Positions 60,812-64,000 of a DNA stretch of 64,000 nt are shown piece by piece. This DNA comes from Pseudoduganella guangdongensis (lineage in GTDB: Bacteria; Pseudomonadota; Gammaproteobacteria; Burkholderiales; Burkholderiaceae_D). Position 1 is the first letter of the stretch. Every line of letters starts with the position of its first letter. The notes below the pieces were generated by a model. It had not been told where the DNA came from and did not search any database. It saw only the letters and a program-made list of their open reading frames with translations. A program made the translations under genes and the position numbers. The DNA lies in contig NZ_WWCJ01000009.1 in assembly GCF_009857475.1 (NCBI RefSeq), positions 62,001 through 126,000 of the forward strand, read 5' to 3'.

Positions 60812-60880
60812 TTCGGGGTCAGGTCTGACAATCGGACATTTTGCTGCGCAAAATGTCCGATTGTCAGACCTGACCCCGAA
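60812..60880. repeat. REP-like perfect palindrome, copy 3
   Basis: Two perfectly complementary 33-bp arms (60812-60844 and 60848-60880) with a 3-bp loop, containing the GGTCTGACAATCGGACA core. It starts 2 bp after the chemoreceptor stop and supplies the last codons and stop of the convergent hydrolase. Such a stem could terminate both transcripts. Confidence 0.9.
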
Positions 60881-61715
60881 TTTTTTCCGCTAATGGATGG
60901 ATCACGTCGTCGTCGGTCCAGTAGGCGGTGTGGGACAGGGGGTTCCAGCTTTTCGTCATAAAGTCGAGCAGGCTTTGGCCGGCGTTGATGGCGCGGTCTT
61001 CGACCAGGGTTTCGTAGCCGCCGTCGAGCGGCTGCAGGGGCCAGCCGAGGGCGTCGTCGGGGTCGTACAGGTTGAGCCAGCTGAAGCCGGGGTTGGGCTT
61101 GGTGATCGGCTTGACGTGCATGCGCTGGTGGGCGGCGACAAACACGGGGATGTTGCAGCCGGTGGTGACGAAGGCGCGCACGCTGCCGCATTGCAGGAAG
61201 GTGCGCTGGGCCGGCGTCAGGCTGTCGCCCAGGCGGCCGGGCTTCCAGATGCCGGCGGAGACCAGGCCGCCGCCGGCCCGTTTCTGGCCGTCGTAAATGA
61301 AGCTGGACATGACCTGGCAGCCCAGCGAGTGCGCCAGCAGGACCACCGGGGTGGCGGCGCCGTGGCTGGCGTGGATGGCCAGCAGGGCGCGCGCGATCTC
61401 GGTCTGGGCTTGCTCGTAGACGGAGTCGTCGTCTTCCTTGCGGTTTTCCAGGCCGGCGGCGTCGGCAAAGCCGAACAGGATGAATTTGCGCAGCTGGTCG
61501 TAGCGTACCTTGGCGCGTTCGTGCACGCGGCGCCAGACATCCTGCTCGTTGGGCTTGAGCAGGTGCTGGTAGTAGACGCTGTGCAGGTCGACCTTGCCGT
61601 AGTCGGCGCCCATGTGCTGCTGCAGGGCGCGTTGCAGGTCGTCGGCATAGTCGCGCGGCTGCTCGCCCATGCCGTGGATGGTCAGCAGCGCGACCTTGGC
61701 CGTGCCTTTAGTCAT
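60864..61715 (-). CDS. Alpha/beta-hydrolase-like protein with repeat-encoded C-terminus
   Basis: A 283-residue protein. LLTIHGMGEQPRDYADDL resembles the oxyanion-hole strand and VVLLAHSLGCQVM carries the nucleophile elbow (Ser in AHSLG). No signal peptide, so cytoplasmic. The final residues KIRGQV and the TGA come from palindrome copy 3, so the native end has been lost. The start overlaps the permease stop by 8 bp. The substrate is unknown; a lipase/esterase-like activity is possible. Confidence 0.75.
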   Translation of the reverse strand: MTKGTAKVALLTIHGMGEQPRDYADDLQRALQQHMGADYGKVDLHSVYYQHLLKPNEQDVWRRVHERAKVRYDQLRKFILFGFADAAGLENRKEDDDSVYEQAQTEIARALLAIHASHGAATPVVLLAHSLGCQVMSSFIYDGQKRAGGGLVSAGIWKPGRLGDSLTPAQRTFLQCGSVRAFVTTGCNIPVFVAAHQRMHVKPITKPNPGFSWLNLYDPDDALGWPLQPLDGGYETLVEDRAINAGQSLLDFMTKSWNPLSHTAYWTDDDVIHPLAEKIRGQV

Positions 61716-63048
61716 GCGCGGGGGCGCCGCGGAAGCGGTAGCCGATGAACAGCACCAGCAGCCAGGCCGGAATCAGGTACACCGACAGGCGCAGGCCTTC
61801 GGTCAGGTACATGATCACCAGGATGCCGGCCAGGAAGGCCAGGCACAGGTAGTTGGTGAAGGGATAGCCCCAGCTCTTGAAACCGGTCTCTTTGCCTTCG
61901 GCCTGTTTCTGGGCGCGGAAGCGCAGGTGGATCCAGCTGATCATGCCCCAGTTGATGACCAGCGAGGACACCACAAGCCCCATCAGCATGCCGAAGACCT
62001 GGCCCGGCATGAAGTAGTTCAGCACCACGCAGCTGCCCGTGGCCAGGGCGGACACGCCCAGCGCCGCCAGCGGCACGCCGCGCTGGTTGACCGCCAGCAG
62101 GGCTTTCGGTGCATTGCCTTGCTTGGCCATGCCGTACAGCATGCGGCTGTTGGAGTAGACGCCGCTGTTGTAGACGGACAGGGCGGCGGTCAGCACCACC
62201 ACGTTCAGCACGTGGGCCACGAATTTGGCGTCCAGGGCGTGGAAGATCATCACGAACGGGCTGCCGCCGTCGGCGACCTTGGTCCATGGGTAGAGCGAGA
62301 GCAGCACGCCCAGCGCGCCCACGTAGAAGATCAGGATGCGGTAGATGGCCTGGTTGGTGGCCTGCGGGATGCTCTTGGACGGGTTGTCGGCTTCGGCGGC
62401 GGTGATGCCGATCAGTTCCAGCCCGCCATAGGAGAACATGATGACGGCCATGGCCATCACCAGCCCGCTGGCGCCGTTGGGGAAGAAGCCGCCGTGCTGC
62501 CACAGGTTGGCCACCGTCGCTTCGGGACCGGCGTTGCCGGAGGCCAGCAGGTAGACGCCGAACACGATCATGCCGACCACCGCCACCACCTTGATGATGG
62601 CGAACCAGAATTCCATCTCGCCGAAGGCGCGCACATTGGCCAGGCTGATGGCGTTAATGGCCAGGAAGAAGACCAGGGCGCTGACCCAGTGCGGCAGGTC
62701 GGGCAGCCAGAATTCCATGTACTTGCTGACCGCCGTCAGCTCTGCCATGCTGACCAGTACATACAGCACCCAGTAGTTCCAGCCCGACATGAAGCCGGCC
62801 ATGTGGCCGCAGTATTTGTTGGCGAAGTAGCTGAAGGAGCCTGCCACCGGTTCGTCCACCACCATCTCGCCCAACTGGCGCATGATGAGGAAGGCGATCA
62901 AGCCCGCGATTGCGTAGCCAAGCAGCACGGAGGGCCCGGCCATCTTGATGGTTTGCGCGATGCCCAGGAATAGGCCGGTACCAATGGCGCCGCCCAGCGC
63001 GATCAACTGGATATGGCGGCTTTTCAGGCCCCGTTTCAGTTCTGTCAT
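61708..63048 (-). CDS. Amino acid permease (AnsP/ProY/GABA-permease type)
   Basis: A 446-residue APC-superfamily permease of the AAT group: RHIQLIALGGAIGTGLFLGIAQTIKMAGPSVLLGYAIAGL at TM1 and EPVAGSFSYFANKYCGHMAGFMSGWNYW at TM3 are diagnostic. Proline, asparagine or histidine are typical substrates, but the exact one cannot be read. It is transcribed with the hydrolase that overlaps its end. Confidence 0.9.
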   Translation of the reverse strand: MTELKRGLKSRHIQLIALGGAIGTGLFLGIAQTIKMAGPSVLLGYAIAGLIAFLIMRQLGEMVVDEPVAGSFSYFANKYCGHMAGFMSGWNYWVLYVLVSMAELTAVSKYMEFWLPDLPHWVSALVFFLAINAISLANVRAFGEMEFWFAIIKVVAVVGMIVFGVYLLASGNAGPEATVANLWQHGGFFPNGASGLVMAMAVIMFSYGGLELIGITAAEADNPSKSIPQATNQAIYRILIFYVGALGVLLSLYPWTKVADGGSPFVMIFHALDAKFVAHVLNVVVLTAALSVYNSGVYSNSRMLYGMAKQGNAPKALLAVNQRGVPLAALGVSALATGSCVVLNYFMPGQVFGMLMGLVVSSLVINWGMISWIHLRFRAQKQAEGKETGFKSWGYPFTNYLCLAFLAGILVIMYLTEGLRLSVYLIPAWLLVLFIGYRFRGAPAHD

Positions 63049-63137
63049 GTATGGCGTCCTGCTAAGAAAATGGTGAAAGGCCCTGATTCTACACGTTGTT
63101 GTGATTAGTGCATTGCCGCTTTTTGCCCACAGACTCC

Positions 63138-63179
63138 TTGATATGGATCAAACAATTTGCGCGGCGGCTTGGATATGCT
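63138..63179 (+). promoter_or_regulatory. FNR/Anr class II promoter of the metallohydrolase gene
   Basis: TTGATATGGATCAA (63138-63151) is a perfect FNR/Anr palindrome. TATGCT (63174-63179) follows after exactly 22 bp as -10. The predicted start is 63186, the first base of the ATG, implying a leaderless transcript. No Shine-Dalgarno is present. Confidence 0.82.
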
Positions 63180-63185
63180 GCAAAC

Positions 63186-64000
63186 ATGCTTACTCTAAAG
63201 TTCCTCGGTGCCACCGGCACCGTCACCGGTTCCAAATACCTGCTGCGCCACGGCGACGAGCAGGTGCTGGTCGACTGCGGCCTGTTCCAGGGCTTTAAGC
63301 AGCTGCGGCTGCGCAACTGGGACGCGTTCCCGGTGCTGCCGGCGGCCATCCGCAGCGTGGTGCTGACCCACGCCCACCTCGACCACAGCGGCTTTTTGCC
63401 GGTGCTGGTGAGCGCCGGTTTCCGCGGCAAGGTGTACTGCACCGAGGCCACGCGCGACCTGTGCCGCATCCTGCTGCCGGACAGCGGCCGCCTGCTGGAG
63501 GAGGAGGCGCTGTATGCCAACCGCCACAACTACTCCAAACATAAGCCGGCCTTGCCGCTGTATTCGGAGGCCGATGCGCTGCGCGCGCTGGAGCACCTGG
63601 TGGCGGTGCCGGTCGGCCACGAGTTCGCGCCGGCGCCGGGCATGACGGCGCGCCTGCAGCTGGCGGGCCATATCCTGGGGGCGGCCTCGGTGGCGATCGA
63701 ATGCGAGGGCCGGCGCATCCTGTTCTCGGGCGACCTGGGGCGGCCGAACGATCCGATCATGCGCGCGCCGACGGCGCTGGGGCCGTGCGACTACCTGGTG
63801 GTGGAGTCGACCTACGGCGACCGGCGCCACGAGGCCATCGACCCGAGCGCGCGGCTGGCGGACATCATCGGCAAGACGGCGGCGCGCGGCGGGGTGACGG
63901 TGATCCCTTCCTTCGCGGTGGGCCGGGCGCAGGAGCTGCTGCATGAAATCGGCCAGCTGAAACGGGCCGGCGCCATCCCGGCGGCACTGCCGGTCTACCT
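63186..64000 (+). CDS. Beta-CASP-type metallo-beta-lactamase-fold hydrolase (5' part)
   Basis: The visible 271 residues are the N-terminal MBL domain and the start of the beta-CASP insertion: LGATGTVTGSKYLL, the zinc motif THAHLDH (His62, His64, Asp66, His67), LAGHILGAASVAIE and FSGDLGR. Members with an RNA-specificity motif cleave RNA; that part lies beyond the window. The frame is open to base 64000. The FNR-type promoter suggests expression in low oxygen. Confidence 0.88.
   Translation, partial: MLTLKFLGATGTVTGSKYLLRHGDEQVLVDCGLFQGFKQLRLRNWDAFPVLPAAIRSVVLTHAHLDHSGFLPVLVSAGFRGKVYCTEATRDLCRILLPDSGRLLEEEALYANRHNYSKHKPALPLYSEADALRALEHLVAVPVGHEFAPAPGMTARLQLAGHILGAASVAIECEGRRILFSGDLGRPNDPIMRAPTALGPCDYLVVESTYGDRRHEAIDPSARLADIIGKTAARGGVTVIPSFAVGRAQELLHEIGQLKRAGAIPAALPVY

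Noticed and set aside
1..64000. CRISPR arrays, tRNA/rRNA genes, insertion sequences, prophage
   Set aside because: No regularly spaced repeats, no recognisable RNA gene, transposase, integrase or phage structural gene was found on either strand.

Overview
This is GC-rich, gene-dense bacterial chromosome. Fused indolepyruvate oxidoreductase, siaABCD, hpd next to an Lrp-type regulator, DUF411 and DUF455 proteins and FNR boxes together suggest a betaproteobacterium, probably Oxalobacteraceae (Massilia/Duganella/Janthinobacterium type). That placement is inference from protein resemblance and gene content; no rRNA or marker gene is present. I saw no tRNA, rRNA, CRISPR array, insertion sequence or prophage.

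Layout. 1-2764: the end of a Cys-rich flavoprotein, a sterol-desaturase-like enzyme and an MFS transporter, joined by 4-bp overlaps. 2704-9433, minus strand: a bacteriohemerythrin, then a tight seven-gene run reading thermostable-hemolysin-like protein, acyl-AMP ligase, haem-oxygenase-like diiron protein, SDR, secreted TPR protein, response regulator, histidine kinase. This run is the best candidate for an undescribed system. 9508-14753: a P-type ATPase and a Pat-type acetyltransferase behind an FNR-type promoter. 14750-19654: an AraC regulator divergent from a TPP enzyme/flavoprotein pair, and an outer-membrane protein. 19655-22898: a 352-bp non-coding region with a dispersed repeat and a CIRCE-like palindrome, then siaABCD (Ser/Thr switch controlling a diguanylate cyclase). 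22956-29669 and 32779-38744: two complete metal-efflux RND systems (Cus-like with a CusB-CusF fusion, and Czc-like), separated by an Lrp regulator/hpd pair, a hendecad coiled-coil protein and a two-domain Usp. 38824-42884: indolepyruvate oxidoreductase with a divergent Lrp regulator. 42885-49415: mostly unrelated small genes, including a wHTH/transglutaminase-like fusion, GFA, DUF4832, DUF455, DUF411, GNAT and exonuclease III. 49517-64000: an orphan ExbD, a subtilase, a 2OG oxygenase, transporters, a porin with a small binding protein, a chemoreceptor, an alpha/beta hydrolase, and the start of a beta-CASP metallohydrolase.

Two layers cut across these units. First, five TTGAT-N4-ATCAA-like boxes lie 22-23 bp upstream of plausible -10 hexamers, before the hemerythrin, P-type ATPase, Usp, DUF411 and metallohydrolase genes. 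This is the spacing of class II FNR/Anr promoters and implies a dispersed low-oxygen regulon. Second, long perfect palindromes sharing the core GGTCTGACAATCGGACA sit at gene ends at about 38.7, 53.4 and 60.8 kb. Their arms are translated into the C-termini of three proteins in three different frames.
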